In this document: piece by piece, positions 17,704 to 26,425 of the stretch
Numbering within the stretch: the stretch's first letter is position 1
Layout of the letters: every line of letters begins with the position of its first letter
Source of the DNA: an uncultured Clostridia bacterium
Lineage (GTDB): Bacteria; Bacillota; Clostridia; Oscillospirales; Acutalibacteraceae
DNA: 64,000 bases
Assembly: GCA_937892115.1 (NCBI GenBank)
Contig: CALAUI010000024.1
Coordinates: forward strand, 62,001 to 126,000
Direction: 5' to 3'
Program-made: the position numbers and the translations under genes
Notes under the pieces: generated by a model
What the model saw: the letters and a program-made list of their open reading frames with translations, nothing else
Databases searched by the model: none
What the model was told of the DNA's origin: nothing

Positions 17704-17779
17704 GCTGCAGAAACTGCAGAGGATTAAATAACTTTATATCCTTGTCACGGTTTTCCGTGACCATAGACCGGAAGGAGGT
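17704..17779 (+). promoter_or_regulatory. Structured rpsF leader (possible S6:S18 autoregulatory RNA)
   Basis: The 85-base leader holds two small palindromes: CTGCAG-AAA-CTGCAG (17704-17719) and a 7-bp hairpin GTCACGG-TTTT-CCGTGAC (17744-17761), followed by ACCGGAAGGAGG with the ribosome site. Bacterial rpsF leaders often carry an S6:S18-binding motif with an exposed CCG. A CCG is present just before the ribosome site, but I could not confirm the consensus fold. Confidence 0.4.
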
Positions 17780-17787
17780 GCTTAAGG

Positions 17788-18078
17788 ATGTCAGCAGTAA
17801 AATACGAGGTAATGGCAGTTTATTCAGTTGCCGCAGGTGACGAAGGCGCACAGGCACTCGCAGAGAAGTTCAAGGCTATGATCGAAGCTAACGGCACCCT
17901 CGAGAGCATTGATGAGTGGGGTAAGCGCAAGCTTGCATATCCCATCAACGATGAGCCCGATGGATACTACGTTATCTACACTTTCACAGCAGAACCCGAG
18001 TTCCCCGCTGAGCTTGATCGTATCTTCAAGATCACTGAAGGTGTTCTCCGTTCACTCATCATCAACAAGAACAACTAA
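17788..18078 (+). CDS. rpsF: 30S ribosomal protein S6
   Basis: 96 aa, ribosomal platform protein that pairs with S18. The single-domain ferredoxin-like fold is recognisable through KYEVMAVYSV, LESIDEWGKRKLAYPI and GYYVIYTFTAEPEFPAELDR. A GGAAGGAGGTG ribosome site precedes the ATG. First gene of the universal Firmicutes rpsF-ssb-rpsR operon. Confidence 0.97.
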   Translation: MSAVKYEVMAVYSVAAGDEGAQALAEKFKAMIEANGTLESIDEWGKRKLAYPINDEPDGYYVIYTFTAEPEFPAELDRIFKITEGVLRSLIINKNN

Positions 18079-18089
18079 GGAGGTCCCGT

Positions 18090-18524
18090 ATGCTTAATTG
18101 TGCAGTTTTAATGGGAAGACTCGTGCAGGATCCCGAGCTTCACACAACAAATTCGGGCGTTCCCGTATGTTCCTTCACCATCGCAGTTGACAGAAATTTT
18201 GTCAAGCAGGGTGAAGAAAGACAGACCGATTTCATTGATATCGTTTCGTGGTCACAGAAAGCTGAATTTGTCAGCAAGTATTTCCACAGAGGATCAATGA
18301 TCGCTGTTCAGGGCAACATTCAGACCAGAAACTATGAAGATAAGAACGGCAACAAGAGAAAGAGTGTCGAGATTATCGCCGAAAACATCAGTTTCTGCGG
18401 TTCCAAGAGCGAATCAGGAACAGGCACCAGAGAGGGCTCACCCATGTATCAGCCCGCACCCTCATTTGCAACGGCAGATGAAGGCGACTTCAAGGAAATT
18501 CCCGAGGACGATTTACCGTTCTGA
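18090..18524 (+). CDS. ssb: Single-stranded DNA-binding protein
   Basis: 144 aa OB-fold protein protecting single-stranded DNA in replication and repair. N-terminal MLNCAVLMGRLVQDPEL and SFTIAVDRNF are the SSB signatures; the C-terminus is the acidic partner-binding tip EIPEDDLPF, preceded by a flexible linker. 11 bases after rpsF. Confidence 0.97.
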   Translation: MLNCAVLMGRLVQDPELHTTNSGVPVCSFTIAVDRNFVKQGEERQTDFIDIVSWSQKAEFVSKYFHRGSMIAVQGNIQTRNYEDKNGNKRKSVEIIAENISFCGSKSESGTGTREGSPMYQPAPSFATADEGDFKEIPEDDLPF

Positions 18525-18558
18525 GTGAATTCCGTTACTCTATAAAGGAGGTTTAATC

Positions 18559-18807
18559 ATGCCTTACGAAAAGAACGACAGAAAAGGTGGCAACAAGAAG
18601 GGCCGCAGAAAAGTCTGTGCCTTCTGTGTTGATAAGGTAGAGTATATCGATTATAAGGATGTTAACAAGCTTTCAAGATTCACTTCCGAGAGAGCAAAGA
18701 TCCTTCCCCGTCGTGTAACAGGCACCTGCGCCAAGCATCAGAGAGAGCTTACAACAGCTATCAAGAGAGCTCGTCAGGTTGCTCTTATGCCCTACATCAA
18801 CGACTAA
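18559..18807 (+). CDS. rpsR: 30S ribosomal protein S18
   Basis: 82 aa. Shows the bS18 core: CAFCVDKVEYIDYKDVNKLSRF, ILPRRVTGTCAKHQRELTTAIKRAR. The two cysteines in CAFC with C-x-K-H suggest the zinc-binding (C+) form. Preceded by AAAGGAGG and followed by a strong terminator. Confidence 0.97.
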   Translation: MPYEKNDRKGGNKKGRRKVCAFCVDKVEYIDYKDVNKLSRFTSERAKILPRRVTGTCAKHQRELTTAIKRARQVALMPYIND

Positions 18808-18820
18808 TGTCAATATCAAA

Positions 18821-18852
18821 CCCCGAAGCTTTTCGGCTTCGGGGTGTTTTTT
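18821..18852 (+). terminator. Rho-independent terminator of rpsF-ssb-rpsR
   Basis: 9-bp stem CCCCGAAGC / GCTTCGGGG (18821-18844) followed by TGTTTTTTAT. Confidence 0.9.
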
Positions 18853-18873
18853 ATACACAGTTATATTTGCATA

Positions 18874-18905
18874 CAAAAACCGGCGGCAGTGAATCTGCCG
18901 CCGGT
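18874..18905 (-). terminator. Rho-independent terminator of the amino acid ABC operon
   Basis: 11-bp perfect stem ACCGGCGGCAG / CTGCCGCCGGT (18879-18905) with a T run on the minus strand, 12 bases past the solute-binding-protein stop. Confidence 0.85.
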
Positions 18906-18916
18906 CTGTGCTTTTA

Positions 18917-19711
18917 TCAGATATAGCTGTCTGCGATTTCTGCAATCTTGCCGTCTGCGATCATCTTATCGATGACAGCATTGATCTCGGCGAGAAGAAC
19001 GGTGTTGCCCTTCTTGACTGCAATTGCATATTCCTCATTGGGGAACTGCTCGTTATCTTCAACAATCTTAAGTCCTTCGTTTTCCTGAATGTACTTGCCT
19101 GCTGTTGCGGAGTCAATAACAACTACGTCAACCTTACCGTTTACAAGGTCAAGGATTGCTTCTGTGCCCTTCTTGAATGCCGTGTATTCAAATCCGAGAT
19201 CCTGAACGGCAGTCTCACCTGTATAGCCCTGAACTACGGCGATCTTCTTGTCCTTCATATCAGCTGCGGTTTTAATGTCACTGTTGTCTTCCTTGACGAT
19301 CATAACCTGTGCCGCATTGTAATAATGGGTGGAGAAGTCAACTTCTTCTTCTCTTTCTGCGGTTGCCGTCATACCTGCAATAACAGCATCAATCTGACCG
19401 TTATTGAGGGAAACGATAAGTGAATCAAACTCAATGTTGTTGATCTGAGCTTCATAGCCCATGCCGGAACCGATTTCATTTGCGATTACCATGTCAATAC
19501 CGTCAAATGTTGTTTTGCCGTCAACCGACTTGATAACGCCTTCTGCATCTACGAATTCAAAGGGCTCAAACTCGGCATTTGTACCGAAAACGATGACGCC
19601 GTCGGTAATTGTGCCTTTTTCGGAAAGCTTTGTGCCGCCGCAGGCATTAAATGTAAGAACCATTACGGAAAGTGCCATTACAAGTGCTGTTAATTTGATT
19701 AACTTTTTCAT
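18917..19711 (-). CDS. Polar amino acid ABC transporter, substrate-binding lipoprotein
   Basis: 264 aa, family 3 extracellular solute-binding protein. N-terminal lipoprotein signal MKKLIKLTALVMALSVMVLTF with lipobox around FNACGG, then the bilobed binding fold (GFDIDM-like GIDMVIANEIG, VIAGMTATAEREEEVDFS). I set the start at the ATG that gives this signal peptide and has AAAAGGAG upstream; a longer frame to 19759 would add a hydrophilic tail. Last gene of the permease-ATPase-binding protein operon. The amino acid is not predictable. Confidence 0.92.
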   Translation of the reverse strand: MKKLIKLTALVMALSVMVLTFNACGGTKLSEKGTITDGVIVFGTNAEFEPFEFVDAEGVIKSVDGKTTFDGIDMVIANEIGSGMGYEAQINNIEFDSLIVSLNNGQIDAVIAGMTATAEREEEVDFSTHYYNAAQVMIVKEDNSDIKTAADMKDKKIAVVQGYTGETAVQDLGFEYTAFKKGTEAILDLVNGKVDVVVIDSATAGKYIQENEGLKIVEDNEQFPNEEYAIAVKKGNTVLLAEINAVIDKMIADGKIAEIADSYI

Positions 19712-19762
19712 TGTGTTACTCCTTTTTTCTTTATCATTAAGGGTCTCCCCTTTAGTCACCTC

Positions 19763-20485
19763 TTAAAGAATCTTGCTGAGGAATTGCTTTGTTCGTTCAT
19801 TCTGAGGATTGCCGAATATTTCTTCCGGCGATCCTTCTTCTACAATATATCCGCCGTCCATAAAGAGAACTCTGGACGCTACCTCTCTTGCGAATCCCAT
19901 CTCATGGGTAACAATAATCATTGTCATTCCGCTTCTTGCAAGGTCACCGATAACCTGAAGCACTTCACCGACCATTTCTGGGTCAAGTGCTGACGTGGGC
20001 TCGTCAAAAAGCATGATTTCGGGCTCCATGGCAAGGGCTCTTGCTATTGCGATTCTCTGCTGCTGACCGCCGGAAAGCTGAGCGGGATAAGAATCCGCCT
20101 TGTCAAGAAGTCCGACTCTGTCAAGAAGCTCTTTGCCTTTCTGAATGGCCTGCTCCTTTGTCATCTTTTTAAGCTTTACGGGAGCAAGAGTGATATTCTG
20201 CAAAACGGTAAGATGCGGAAACAGATTGAATTGCTGGAATACCATTCCCATTTTCTGTCTGAGAATATTGATATCCGAATGAACTGCATTTACCTGTATA
20301 TCGTCAATATAAACCTCGCCTTCATCCGGTACCTCAAGCAGATTGAGACATCTCAGAAAAGTGCTTTTTCCCGAACCGGAAGGTCCTATGACCGCGATTA
20401 CTTCACCTTGATTGACCTGCGTATCTATTCCCTTGAGGACCTGAAGATCTTCGAAGGACTTGCGGAGATTTTTAACTGTAATCAT
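19763..20485 (-). CDS. Polar amino acid ABC transporter, ATP-binding protein
   Basis: 240 aa, GlnQ/HisP type. Walker A GPSGSGKSTFLR, Q-loop FQQFNLFPHLTVLQN, signature LSGGQQQRIAIARALAMEP, Walker B IMLFDEPTSALDP and H-loop VTHEMGFARE all match the polar amino acid importer class exactly. Located 12 bases after the permease gene and 51 bases before the binding protein start. Confidence 0.95.
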   Translation of the reverse strand: MITVKNLRKSFEDLQVLKGIDTQVNQGEVIAVIGPSGSGKSTFLRCLNLLEVPDEGEVYIDDIQVNAVHSDINILRQKMGMVFQQFNLFPHLTVLQNITLAPVKLKKMTKEQAIQKGKELLDRVGLLDKADSYPAQLSGGQQQRIAIARALAMEPEIMLFDEPTSALDPEMVGEVLQVIGDLARSGMTMIIVTHEMGFAREVASRVLFMDGGYIVEEGSPEEIFGNPQNERTKQFLSKIL

Positions 20486-20497
20486 CCTGTTTCCTCC

Positions 20498-21190
20498 TTA
20501 TCTCTTCTCTGATTTTCTCAGTTTTTTCTCAAGAAGACCCAACAGCAGGGTGAGAACTTTTATGAGAACAAAATAAATGATGGCGATACCTATGAGAGGC
20601 ATAAAGGCCTCGTAGGTGGCTGATTTGATAAAATCGCCCGCCTTCTGGATATCCATAAGACCGACGTAACCGACTACCGCGGTTTCTTTGATAAGCGTGA
20701 TAAATTCGTTGCAGAGGGTGGGGAAAATATTTTTGAGTGCCTGCGGAAGAATGATTGAGGTCATTGTCTGAAAACCGTTAAGTCCCAGTGAACGGCCTGC
20801 TTCGGTCTGCCCGTGATTGATTGAAAGAATACCTGCCCTGAATATTTCGGAAACATAAGCGCCGGAATTGATGCCGAATGCAATCGACGCAATGATCCAT
20901 TTCGGCCAGTTCACGGTTGCAAATACCACGAAATAGATAATCATAAGCTGAGTTACGGAGGGCGTGCCTCTGATAACGTCCGTGTAAACCTTACCGATTA
21001 CTCTGAGAGGTTTCTTTTTTGAAATACTGCAGAGTGCGATAATAAAGCCGAGGACAAGACCTATCGCGAGAGAGAGAAGTGAAACCTCAATCGTAACTCC
21101 GAATCCGTCAAGGAGCATTTTCCATCGGTTTTTTCTGATAAAACACTTGGCAAATGTGTATGCAATTTCTGCAAACCATTCCTTCATCAT
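20498..21190 (-). CDS. Polar amino acid ABC transporter, permease (HisM/GlnP type)
   Basis: About 230 aa with five or so membrane segments. Contains the HisMQ-family opening LLDGFGVTIEVSLLSLAIGLVLG and the EAA loop EAGRSLGLNGFQTMTSIILPQAL that contacts the ATPase. Three clustered ATGs exist (21196, 21190, 21187); the middle one has the best spacing to AAAGGA. First gene of the operon, behind an exact-consensus promoter. Confidence 0.93.
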   Translation of the reverse strand: MMKEWFAEIAYTFAKCFIRKNRWKMLLDGFGVTIEVSLLSLAIGLVLGFIIALCSISKKKPLRVIGKVYTDVIRGTPSVTQLMIIYFVVFATVNWPKWIIASIAFGINSGAYVSEIFRAGILSINHGQTEAGRSLGLNGFQTMTSIILPQALKNIFPTLCNEFITLIKETAVVGYVGLMDIQKAGDFIKSATYEAFMPLIGIAIIYFVLIKVLTLLLGLLEKKLRKSEKR

Positions 21191-21225
21191 ATTCATTCCT
21201 TTAATTTACGAAAATAAACATACGG

Positions 21226-21254
21226 ATTATATCACTATAATTGCATTATGTCAA
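21226..21254 (-). promoter_or_regulatory. Consensus sigma-A promoter of the amino acid ABC operon
   Basis: Exact TTGACA (21254-21249), 17-bp spacer, exact TATAAT (21231-21226); leader of about 30 bases. Confidence 0.8.
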
Positions 21255-21267
21255 TAATTTTGTATTA

Positions 21268-22143
21268 TTATACACTTTCAATACAAATCCGGAACTCATC
21301 GGGCGGATCTGATGAAAACGTCATTTTTTCCCCCGTGACCGGATGAATTATCTCCGCTTTTCCGCAGTGGAGAAGCTGATGACCGAATTCCGTCCTGAAA
21401 TCGCCGTAGTAACCGTCACCCGCAAGAGGATGACCGATATAAGCCATGTGGACTCTTATCTGATGCGTTCTGCCGGTTTCAAGATTAAGCTTCACCAAAG
21501 TGCAATCCTTATGGTTTTCAACCGCTCTCCAATGCGTCACCGCATTTTCCGTTCCCAGCTCGTATGAGCAGGCACGGAGGGTTTTCATCGGGTCGGGGCG
21601 GTATATGGGAACGTCCACCGTTCCTTCACCGTTGAGAATACCTTTCACAACAGCCGTGTATTCCTTTTTTACCTTTCCCGAAAGCTTGCAGGCGGCAAGA
21701 GGATTAAGGGCACATATCACTATGCCCGAGGTGCCCTTGTCAAGCCGTCCGACCGCTCTGAAGGTGCAGGGCTTTCCGCTTTTTGAAAGGTGTGATGCCA
21801 CCGCATTCGCCAGTGTGTCTCCCTGATGATTATGGGTGGGATGCATTGCCATATAAGGACTTTTGTTGATAACGAGAATGTCCTCATCCTCATAGACAAT
21901 ATCCAATTCGCACTCAACGGGCTCGATATCTCCGTCATCTGAAGGGATTAGCACGCGCAGGGTATCTCCCGTGTGAATAAGCTCTATTGTTTTAGCGAAA
22001 TTACCGTTGAGAAGTATGCCGTTTTCCGTGTTTTTTATCGTACGGATAAGCTTGGTGGAAAAACCGTTTTTGTATTTGAGAAAAGTAAAGATTTTCATTC
22101 CGTCATATTGCTCGCCGACGGAATATTCAATCACTCTGTACAT
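21268..22143 (-). CDS. RluA family pseudouridine synthase
   Basis: 291 aa. RNA uridine isomerase, acting on rRNA or tRNA. Domains: N-terminal S4-like segment (FLKYKNGFSTKLIRTIKN), then the catalytic domain with the RluA motif GRLDKGTSGIVICA, whose Asp is the nucleophile, and TGRTHQIRVHMAYIGHPLAGDGYYG. RluD-like layout. Its ATG overlaps the stop of the upstream Gfo/Idh gene (ATGA). Target uridine unknown. Confidence 0.9.
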   Translation of the reverse strand: MYRVIEYSVGEQYDGMKIFTFLKYKNGFSTKLIRTIKNTENGILLNGNFAKTIELIHTGDTLRVLIPSDDGDIEPVECELDIVYEDEDILVINKSPYMAMHPTHNHQGDTLANAVASHLSKSGKPCTFRAVGRLDKGTSGIVICALNPLAACKLSGKVKKEYTAVVKGILNGEGTVDVPIYRPDPMKTLRACSYELGTENAVTHWRAVENHKDCTLVKLNLETGRTHQIRVHMAYIGHPLAGDGYYGDFRTEFGHQLLHCGKAEIIHPVTGEKMTFSSDPPDEFRICIESV

Positions 22144-23204
22144 CAGAGAAGTACCTCTTTGCCCGTTTCGGCAGACTTATAGACAGCAGTCAGAATCTTA
22201 ATCATATCAATGCCCTGGTCGGGTACGAATACGGGCTCTGCCTTGCCCTCAAGCACGTCAATGAAATGCTTGAGATTTGCGGCGTGTCCCGAGGGATTTC
22301 CCGCCGCATGAACGGTCTTGTTCTTCTGCTTTCCGTTCTCTTCATAAAAGACCTCGGCACCTCCCTGCTGCCAGCAGAGACCCGCCTTATCGCCTCTGAG
22401 TTCAACGAAGCGGATTTCGTCCTTTATGTTGGATGCCCATGAAAATTCTATCTGAAGCACGGCTCCGTTATCAAAACGAATCATACCCATTGCAAGGTCT
22501 TCAACGTCAAAAGTGCCGCCCTCTACCTTGTCACCGAATTTTGATTCGGGAGAATCCATTTTATCCGCATCGGCAAACCTGCTGAATACGTTGCCGCTTA
22601 CGGCTACGGGCTTGGGATTGCCCATAAACCAGATTGCAAGGTCAATCATATGAACGCCCAAATCAATGAGAGGACCGCCGCCGGACTGCTCCTTTGTGGT
22701 AAACCAGCCGCCCTTACCGGGGATGCCTCTTCTTCTTACCCAGCCACATCTGCCGGCATAGAATTCACCGAAGAAGCCGTCATCCGCCATAGTCTTGATT
22801 TTCTTTGAAACGGGCATATAACGGTTATTTCTCATTATCATGAGCTGTTTTCCGTTTTTCTCTGCGGCTTCCTTCATTTTCATTGCTTCCTCAACGTTGA
22901 TGGCATCGGGCTTTTCGCAGAAAACGTGCTTGCCCGCATTCAATGCGTCAACGGCAATGATTGAATGCAGATAGTTGGGAGTACAGATATCAACGTAATC
23001 TATGGATTCATCCTTGAGCAGTTCCCTGTAATCCGTATAGGTTTTTGCATCGTGATAGAAGGTCTTCTTTACAAATTCGGCTCTTTCGGGTCTGATGTCA
23101 CAGACGGCAACAACCTTTACCCTCTTGTCAATGACATAAAAGGGTGTGTGGGCACCTTTCATAATACCGCCGCAGCCGATTATACCTACATTGAATTTTG
23201 CCAT
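22143..23204 (-). CDS. Gfo/Idh/MocA family oxidoreductase
   Basis: 353 aa NAD(P)-dependent dehydrogenase of sugars or polyols. Rossmann motif VGIIGCGGIMKGAH at the N-terminus, the family EKP motif in HVFCEKPDAINVEEA (about residue 96) and a C-terminal alpha/beta substrate domain with GGGPLIDLGVHMIDLA. Substrate unknown. It lies 30 bases after the HD-domain gene and is translationally coupled to the pseudouridine synthase, an odd functional mix. Confidence 0.88.
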   Translation of the reverse strand: MAKFNVGIIGCGGIMKGAHTPFYVIDKRVKVVAVCDIRPERAEFVKKTFYHDAKTYTDYRELLKDESIDYVDICTPNYLHSIIAVDALNAGKHVFCEKPDAINVEEAMKMKEAAEKNGKQLMIMRNNRYMPVSKKIKTMADDGFFGEFYAGRCGWVRRRGIPGKGGWFTTKEQSGGGPLIDLGVHMIDLAIWFMGNPKPVAVSGNVFSRFADADKMDSPESKFGDKVEGGTFDVEDLAMGMIRFDNGAVLQIEFSWASNIKDEIRFVELRGDKAGLCWQQGGAEVFYEENGKQKNKTVHAAGNPSGHAANLKHFIDVLEGKAEPVFVPDQGIDMIKILTAVYKSAETGKEVLL

Positions 23205-23234
23205 ATTTATTTCCTCCCGTTCAAAAATGTATTT

Positions 23235-23780
23235 TTATGCACAAAAGCTTTTCATTGCTTCAAGGGTTTCCGAGAGCAGCTCGTCAAGCTCCCAGCCCAG
23301 CATTTCTGCGCCCGTTCTGATTACGTCTCTTGAACAGCCCGCCGCAAACGCCTTGTCCTTGAACTTCTTCTTTACGGATTTGAGCTCCATATCGCTGACA
23401 CTTCCCGAAGGTCTCATCAGTGCCGCCGCACCGATAAGCCCCGTAAGCTCGTCAACGGCAAAAAGCACCTTCTCCATCTGATGCTCCGGCTTTACGTCAC
23501 AGCAAAGGCCGTATCCGTGGGAGCCGACGGCATGGATAATTCTCTCGTCAATGCCTCTCTCTTTCATTATTGCCATTTCTTTGACACAATGCTCATCGGG
23601 ATACATTTCAAAATCCAGATCGTGGAGTAATCCCACTATTGCCCAGAAATCCGCTTCGTCACCGTAACCGAGTTTATCTGCAAACCATCTCATGGTGCCC
23701 TCAACGGTTTCGGCGTGTTTCAGATGAAACGGCTCTTTGTTGAATTCCGTAAGTAATGCGTACGCTTCGTCTCTTGTCAT
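23235..23780 (-). CDS. HD-domain protein, probable metal-dependent phosphohydrolase
   Basis: 181 aa. The metal ligands of an HD fold can be read: His in LKHAETVEG, the pair in VGLLHDLDFE, His in SHGYG and Asp in FAVDELTGLI. HDIG-type small HD proteins of this kind are common in Clostridia and mostly uncharacterised. First gene of the HD-Gfo/Idh-RluA unit with a TTGAGA-17-TATAGT promoter upstream. Confidence 0.8.
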   Translation of the reverse strand: MTRDEAYALLTEFNKEPFHLKHAETVEGTMRWFADKLGYGDEADFWAIVGLLHDLDFEMYPDEHCVKEMAIMKERGIDERIIHAVGSHGYGLCCDVKPEHQMEKVLFAVDELTGLIGAAALMRPSGSVSDMELKSVKKKFKDKAFAAGCSRDVIRTGAEMLGWELDELLSETLEAMKSFCA

Positions 23781-23813
23781 GATAATACCTCCCGGGTACG
23801 GATTTTCTCCTTC

Positions 23814-23842
23814 ACTATATCACAAAAATCCTTATTTCTCAA
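23814..23842 (-). promoter_or_regulatory. Sigma-A-like promoter of the HD protein unit
   Basis: -35 TTGAGA (23842-23837), 17-bp spacer, -10 TATAGT (23819-23814). Divergent from the metallophosphatase promoter 21 bp away. Confidence 0.6.
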
Positions 23843-23862
23843 CATAATTTTGCACTCAAATG

Positions 23863-23891
23863 TTGCATATCGCAAAATAGTATGATATACT
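23863..23891 (+). promoter_or_regulatory. Sigma-A-like promoter of the metallophosphatase-trk unit
   Basis: -35 TTGCAT (23863-23868), 17-bp spacer, -10 TATACT (23886-23891). Confidence 0.6.
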
Positions 23892-23920
23892 TTGCTTAAT
23901 TATATAATTAAGGGGAAACT

Positions 23921-25036
23921 ATGCTCAGATTCAAGGAAAACGGTAAATTCGGCATTCTTCTTTTCGGTGACCTTCACGTAGGCACCGACTATGCCGATTC
24001 TCAGAGGTTCAGGGATATGCACAAGCTGATGACAGCCGCCCTGGATGAATACAAGCCCGACCTGTGCGTACTGTTGGGAGATATCACCACCACTTCAAAG
24101 GTAAAAGAAGACCCCGACGGTTATGCCGACGCCTTAAAGGCAATCTGCGGGCCCATCACTTCAAGAAATATCCCGGTTGCAGCCATTATGGGCAATCACG
24201 AACACGACCACGACTGCGACAGAGAAATACTTGACGTTTTCTCAGAGCTTGAAGGTATCACGATGCGCAGTGAAGGCGTAAAAGAAAAAGCGGACTACAA
24301 GGAGCTTATCTATTCCTCCGACGGAAAAACTCCCCTTGCCTGTCTGTGGTTTCTTGATTCAAATAACCTTTACGAGACCGATGATACCTCGGTTTACGAT
24401 TTCGTTCACACCGACCAGATAAAGTGGTTTGAGGAAGAAAGCGAAAAATTAAAGAAGCTCAACGGCGGAAAGCCGATGCCGTCTTATATTTTCCAGCACA
24501 TTCCCGTCCCGGAGGAATACCGTCTGCTGCGCAAGGCAAAATTCTTTGAGATTCCTTACAGCACAAGGGGCTTCAACACCCATGAGGGCACAAGATACGT
24601 CGGCGCGGACGGTACACAGGGATATGTCGGAGAGGGCCCCTGCTCACCTGATATCAACAACGGTCAGTTTGAAAGCTGGAAAAGGGTCGGCGGTGTCGCA
24701 GGCGCATTCTTCGGTCACGACCATCTGAACGATTTTTCCGGATACGTTGACAATATTTTCCTCGCTCAGCACAAGACAGCCGGCTTCGGTGCATATACGG
24801 ACGGCTGCAGAAGCTGCGTAAGATATGTTGAAATAGATGAAAAGAATCCCTTGAGTTTCACACACGAATTGAAACATTTTAAGGAATTCGGTCTTAAATG
24901 CGAATGCCTCGGTCCGATATTCAAGAGAATTACCGACCGTCAAAGCACCAACATGCACATTGCGTCAAAGGTCGTCTGCGGTATCGCCGCGGCGGGCGCG
25001 GTGATTTACGGTGCATCAAAGCTGATTCGCAGATAA
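23921..25036 (+). CDS. Calcineurin-like metallophosphoesterase with C-terminal membrane anchor
   Basis: 371 aa. The binuclear metal site is complete: GDLHVG (D-x-H), LLGDITT (GD), MGNHEHDHD (GNHE), FQHIP and GHDHLND (GHxH-type). This layout resembles purple-acid-like/Icc-type phosphoesterases. The last about 25 residues (VVCGIAAAGAVIYGASKLIRR) form a hydrophobic segment with a basic end, so the enzyme may be tail-anchored with its domain in the cytoplasm. No N-terminal signal peptide. 21 bases before trkA. Substrate unknown. Confidence 0.82.
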   Translation: MLRFKENGKFGILLFGDLHVGTDYADSQRFRDMHKLMTAALDEYKPDLCVLLGDITTTSKVKEDPDGYADALKAICGPITSRNIPVAAIMGNHEHDHDCDREILDVFSELEGITMRSEGVKEKADYKELIYSSDGKTPLACLWFLDSNNLYETDDTSVYDFVHTDQIKWFEEESEKLKKLNGGKPMPSYIFQHIPVPEEYRLLRKAKFFEIPYSTRGFNTHEGTRYVGADGTQGYVGEGPCSPDINNGQFESWKRVGGVAGAFFGHDHLNDFSGYVDNIFLAQHKTAGFGAYTDGCRSCVRYVEIDEKNPLSFTHELKHFKEFGLKCECLGPIFKRITDRQSTNMHIASKVVCGIAAAGAVIYGASKLIRR

Positions 25037-25057
25037 TCCGAAAGGAAGCACACAGAT

Positions 25058-26419
25058 ATGAATATTATCATTGTCGGTCAGGGAAAATACGGAATGACCC
25101 TGACTCAACAGCTTGCAAATGAAAATCACGATATAGTCGTCGTTGACGTCAACAGCAATGCGGTAACCACGGCAGTTGATACCTATGACGTAATGGGTAT
25201 CTGCGGCAACGGTGCCACTGTTGACATTCTCAAGGAAGCGGGTGCAAAGAAAGCAAAGCTTCTCATTGCCTGCACCGGCTCGGATGAATTGAATATTCTC
25301 TGCTGTACCTTTGCCAAGGAGCTGGGTACGGAAAATACGGTTGCCAGAGTCCGCAATCCCGACTATGCCTCGCAGAGCCAGTTCCTGCGTGAAAACATCG
25401 GCATCAACATGATAGTCAACCCCGAATATGAAACCGCAAATGAAATTTCAAGAATCATCCGTTTTCCCTCTGTTGCAAGTCTTGATTCCTTTGCAAGAGG
25501 CAAGGTTGAAATTGCAAGAATAGTCATTCACTCCGATAACCCCATTATCGGAATGCAGCTTTCGGATATCCGTAAGAAATTCAAATCAAACATCATTATC
25601 TGTGCCGTTCAGAGAGGCGGCGAAGTTCATATTCCCGACGGTAATTTCGTCATTGAGAGAGACGACTCCCTGAGCATTACCGGTACCAGATCCGCTCTGT
25701 CATCATTTATGAAGCAGACGGGTGTCTACAAGCACAAAATCAAAAACGTAATGATAATCGGCGGCGGCAGAATCGGTTTTTATCTGAGCGAGCTGCTCTG
25801 TGATACGGGCAGAAACGTCAAGCTCATAGAGTATGACGAGAATCGCTGCCACCAGCTTACCAACGAGCTTTCCGACGTTACCGTAATCTGCGGTGACGGC
25901 ACGAATCAGGATATACTTGAGGAGCAGGATATTGAAAATCAGGATGCTCTTGTTGCCCTTACGGGAATTGACGAGGAAAACCTCATTGTTTCCCTCTACG
26001 GTGAAATCCGCAACGTAAACAAAGTAATCGCAAAGGTTGACAGACATTCGTATTCAATCCTCAACAACATCGGCATCGAAACGCTCGTTTCACCTCAGCT
26101 GGTTGCGGGCACCCTTGTTACAAGATACGTCCGTGCTCTTGAGAACTCTGCCGACAACACCCATATCCAGACGCTTTATAAGCTTCTTGATGGAAAGATT
26201 GAGGCGGCGGAATTCATCGTTCCTCCTAACTGGGCTCACAATGAAGAAACCTTCAAGGACCTTGACCTCAAGCCGAATCTCATCGTTGCCTGCATCATCA
26301 GAGGCAACAGAATCATATTCCCCGGCGGCGATGACAGTATCATAAGCGGCGACAGAGTAATCGTCGTTACCGCAGGCAGATACCTCAAGGAACTGCACGA
26401 TATCTTCAAGTTGGGGTGA
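25058..26419 (+). CDS. trkA: Trk potassium uptake system peripheral protein TrkA
   Basis: 453 aa, cytoplasmic NAD(H)-binding gating ring of a K+ channel-like transporter. Two tandem RCK units, each with a Rossmann start: MNIIIVGQGKYGMTL at residue 1 and VMIIGGGRIGFYLSE near residue 229; each is followed by a TrkA_C domain (IIGMQLSDI, GGDDSIISGDRVIVV). It lies 6 bases before trkH, its membrane partner. Confidence 0.96.
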   Translation: MNIIIVGQGKYGMTLTQQLANENHDIVVVDVNSNAVTTAVDTYDVMGICGNGATVDILKEAGAKKAKLLIACTGSDELNILCCTFAKELGTENTVARVRNPDYASQSQFLRENIGINMIVNPEYETANEISRIIRFPSVASLDSFARGKVEIARIVIHSDNPIIGMQLSDIRKKFKSNIIICAVQRGGEVHIPDGNFVIERDDSLSITGTRSALSSFMKQTGVYKHKIKNVMIIGGGRIGFYLSELLCDTGRNVKLIEYDENRCHQLTNELSDVTVICGDGTNQDILEEQDIENQDALVALTGIDEENLIVSLYGEIRNVNKVIAKVDRHSYSILNNIGIETLVSPQLVAGTLVTRYVRALENSADNTHIQTLYKLLDGKIEAAEFIVPPNWAHNEETFKDLDLKPNLIVACIIRGNRIIFPGGDDSIISGDRVIVVTAGRYLKELHDIFKLG

Positions 26420-26425
26420 TGCGGG

